Below, one piece after another: positions 6,497 through 7,802 of a stretch of DNA of 7,802 nt. The translations under genes and the position numbers were made by a program. Each line of letters begins with the position of its first letter. Within the stretch, counting starts at the first letter, position 1. Where the stretch lies: contig CALKVB010000604.1 in NCBI GenBank assembly GCA_937996605.1, positions 1 to 7,802 of the forward strand, given 5' to 3'. This stretch comes from an uncultured Oxalobacteraceae bacterium. Its GTDB lineage: Bacteria > Pseudomonadota > Gammaproteobacteria > Burkholderiales > Burkholderiaceae_D. The notes beneath the pieces were generated by a model. It worked only from the letters and a program-made list of their open reading frames with translations. It was not told the origin of the DNA and ran no database searches.

Positions 6497-7243
6497 ATGT
6501 TATTTAATTGGAAATCTCCAGCTTTCATAGAAGGCGCTCGCATGAGCGCTCCCTCGCAGTTTGGAATGGGTGCTTGGGGTTTGGTGGTGGGTGTTGCCAT
6601 GATCAAGGCGGGTTTGACTTTGTCACAAGCCCTAGGCATGACGCTCTTGGTGTTTGCTGGCTCCGCGCAATTGGCGGCTTTGCCCTTAATGGCGGCTCAT
6701 GCGCCAGTGTGGGTCATTTTTGTAACAGCCTTAATCGTCAATCTACGGTTTTTGATTATGTCGGCCTTAATCGCACCGCGCTTTGCGCATTTACATTGGT
6801 TTAAGCGTACGGTACTCGGTTTCTTTACTGGAGATATTACGGTTGCACTGTTTATGAATCGCTTTCCGCAGATGTGGAGTTCGGCTGCTGAAGAGCGAGA
6901 GCAGCGTGACTTTCTAAAGGGTTTAGTCGTGCCGAATTGGTTCGTTTGGCAGATCACATCCATTATCGGTATTTTGCTCGGCAGCCAAGTGCCTACCCAT
7001 TGGGGGCTTGGCTTTGCGGGCACCTTGGCGATACTTTGCGTGATGTTGCCTCTGGTGCAAAATCGTCCAGCGGTTGGTGGGGTCGTTCTTGCCAGTGTAG
7101 TGGCGGTAGCGGCACATGCCTTGCCGTATAAGCTTGGCTTATTGCTAGCGGTTATTGTGGGTATGGGCTTTGCGATGTGGTTGGAAGAACATTTTGAGGC
7201 AACTGATTCTGTAGCGCAGCCAGACCAAGGAGATCAGGCATGA
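6497..7243 (+). CDS. azlC: AzlC family branched-chain amino acid exporter, large subunit
   Basis: Inner-membrane protein that, with the small subunit AzlD, exports branched-chain amino acids (as BrnFE in Corynebacterium; AzlCD in Bacillus confers azaleucine resistance). The 248-residue length is normal. Seen: an N-terminal FIEGARMSAPSQFGMGAWGLVVGVAM segment, the AzlC signature region with GSAQLAAL (55-62) and VNLRFLIMSA (81-90), TGDITVALF (111-119), and later hydrophobic helices ending at MWLEEH. The GSAQ form is the family's usual GASQ with residues 2 and 3 swapped. The start is the only ATG consistent with the N-terminal motif, since an in-frame stop lies at 6479-6481; no strong Shine-Dalgarno precedes it. 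The stop overlaps the azlD start as ATGA, so the two subunits are translationally coupled. Substrate range within branched-chain and related amino acids is inferred from the family. Confidence 0.93.
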   Translation: MLFNWKSPAFIEGARMSAPSQFGMGAWGLVVGVAMIKAGLTLSQALGMTLLVFAGSAQLAALPLMAAHAPVWVIFVTALIVNLRFLIMSALIAPRFAHLHWFKRTVLGFFTGDITVALFMNRFPQMWSSAAEEREQRDFLKGLVVPNWFVWQITSIIGILLGSQVPTHWGLGFAGTLAILCVMLPLVQNRPAVGGVVLASVVAVAAHALPYKLGLLLAVIVGMGFAMWLEEHFEATDSVAQPDQGDQA

Positions 7244-7566
7244 GCGATCTAGAAGTCTGGTTGGTGATTATTTTTCTCACTGTGGCGACAGTTATCGATC
7301 GCAGTGCTTTTTGGTTAGTTGGGCATCACATCAATTTGCCCAAACGAGTGCAAGAGGCATTACGCTATGCGCCTGCCTGCGCCTTGGCTGCGATCATCGT
7401 GCCTGACTTGTTTGTGAATGGTGATCAAATTGATATGTCGATTGCCAACCCCAAGATGATCGCTGGTATTCTTGCAACCGTATTTTTTCTATGGCGCCGC
7501 AATATGTTAATGACCATCGTTTTGGGAATGAGCGTGTTTACCGCCGCCAGACTTTGGATTTCTTAG
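7240..7566 (+). CDS. azlD: AzlD family branched-chain amino acid exporter, small subunit
   Basis: Partner subunit of AzlC, 108 residues with about four membrane helices. Seen: an N-terminal helix (about 5-29), the hallmark LPKRVQEALRYAPACALAAIIVPDL (33-57), and two C-terminal hydrophobic helices (about 70-105) with WRRN between them. A strong Shine-Dalgarno (AAGGAGAT, 7226-7233) lies about 6 nt before the ATG, inside the end of azlC. With the 4-nt overlap, this points to coordinated production of both subunits. Length and motif fit the family; nothing is missing. Confidence 0.93.
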   Translation: MSDLEVWLVIIFLTVATVIDRSAFWLVGHHINLPKRVQEALRYAPACALAAIIVPDLFVNGDQIDMSIANPKMIAGILATVFFLWRRNMLMTIVLGMSVFTAARLWIS

Positions 7567-7616
7567 TTTTTGGCCTAATTATCCCCGCTCAAACTTCCGA
7601 TTTCGCACAAAAAACC

Positions 7617-7644
7617 GTGAAATTGCCTCGCTGTTTGGTAAAAT
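7617..7644 (+). promoter_or_regulatory. Candidate sigma-70 promoter for a downstream gene
   Basis: TAAAAT (7639-7644, in GGTAAAATACGCG) is a good -10 in the style seen elsewhere in the window. GTGAAA (7617-7622) matches the -35 consensus at 4 of 6 positions with a 16-nt spacer. TTGCCT (7623-7628) looks better as a hexamer but would leave only a 10-nt spacer. The expected start is near 7651, just before the repeat cluster. Confidence 0.45.
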
Positions 7645-7655
7645 ACGCGATTACA

Positions 7656-7709
7656 AGAAATTTGTTGAAATTGCTCAAAAGGCAATTTTAGTCTCGGTGG
7701 CAAATTTCT
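7656..7709 (+). repeat. Nested inverted repeats (two-tier hairpin) after the candidate promoter
   Basis: The outer arms AGAAATTTG (7656-7664) and CAAATTTCT (7701-7709) are perfectly complementary over 9 bp. Inside them AAATTGC (7668-7674) and GCAATTT (7682-7688) form a 7-bp stem with a 7-nt loop, extendable to 9 bp with a G-U and a U-A pair. In RNA this would be a hairpin with an asymmetric internal loop (1 nt versus 10 nt). It lacks the G/C-rich stem of a terminator. Confidence 0.5.
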
Positions 7710-7802
7710 CAGTGTCCACAATATGCACTGTGCGCAAGCGGTCTCGATGTAGCAAATAAAGTAAATCCTCCATTCTTTTACGGTCCTGAACATGCAATTA
7801 GA

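Larger units (their letters stand above)
7567..7802 (+). other. 236-nt non-coding stretch, probable 5' region of the next rightward gene
   Basis: I see no convincing gene and no rho-independent terminator right after azlD. The stretch contains a promoter-like element near 7617-7644, repeats at 7619-7709 and an ATG at 7792 that could begin the next gene, though only three codons are visible and no Shine-Dalgarno precedes it. A 72-codon frame on the minus strand (7793-7575) has no recognisable domain and is not called. Confidence 0.5.

Noticed and set aside
6295..6639. 114-codon minus-strand frame across the azlC upstream region
   Set aside because: It overlaps the 5' part of azlC in antisense, has no ribosome-binding signal that I could see and no family resemblance; treated as a shadow.
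7657..7708. Rho-independent terminator
   Set aside because: The stems are almost wholly A/T and are not followed by a U-run; the position after a promoter-like element suggests a leader or operator instead.
7575..7793. 72-codon open frame on the minus strand in the right-hand non-coding region
   Set aside because: No recognisable domain, and it lies across a better supported rightward promoter and repeat region; its composition looks like translated non-coding DNA.
1..7802. CRISPR array, insertion sequence, prophage, toxin-antitoxin or defence system
   Set aside because: No regularly spaced repeats, transposase, integrase, terminal inverted repeats or effector domains were seen; all long frames belong to housekeeping or widespread families.
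1..7802. tRNA or rRNA gene
   Set aside because: No cloverleaf with a TTCGAATC-like T-arm or rRNA-like conserved segment was recognised on either strand by eye.

Overview
The window reads as an ordinary chromosomal stretch of a Gram-negative betaproteobacterium. The encoded families (a PglL-type O-oligosaccharyltransferase, MoaC, a BepA-like M48 protease, a YheT-type hydrolase, a CHCC zinc-finger protein and the AzlC/AzlD pair), the moderate GC content and the -10 style (TAAAAT or TACAAT followed by a G/C-rich discriminator) suggest Burkholderiales, probably Oxalobacteraceae such as an Undibacterium-like genome. This placement is inference; no marker gene is present.

Layout: a 5'-truncated membrane O-oligosaccharyltransferase/O-antigen-ligase-type gene runs in from the left edge (+, to 1666). 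It meets moaC (-, 1663-2199) tail to tail with a 4-nt overlap. A 105-nt divergent spacer separates moaC from the BepA-like protease gene (+, 2305-3999), whose 3' end overlaps by 43 nt the last gene of a four-gene leftward cluster. That cluster reads, in transcription order: CHCC zinc-finger protein (6214-6017), NTF2-like protein (5972-5541), YheT-type alpha/beta hydrolase (5520-4564) and a conserved protein of unknown function (4571-3957). Tight spacing and overlap make it a likely operon. A 282-nt divergent region then leads to azlC (6497-7243) and azlD (7240-7566), which overlap by ATGA. The last 236 nt hold no supported gene, but they carry a promoter-like element and a cluster of inverted and direct repeats, probably the leader of a gene beyond the right edge.

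The genes serve separate housekeeping or envelope roles: surface or pilin glycosylation, molybdenum cofactor synthesis, outer-membrane protein quality control, branched-chain amino acid export, and an uncharacterised hydrolase operon. I see no mobile element, CRISPR array, phage gene, defence island, tRNA or rRNA. I do not see a convincing undescribed multi-gene system. The most interesting signals are regulatory: a possible short leader ORF with a Leu-Ile-Ile-Val run upstream of azlCD, the repeat cluster at the right edge, and a hairpin abutting the GTG start of the protease gene.
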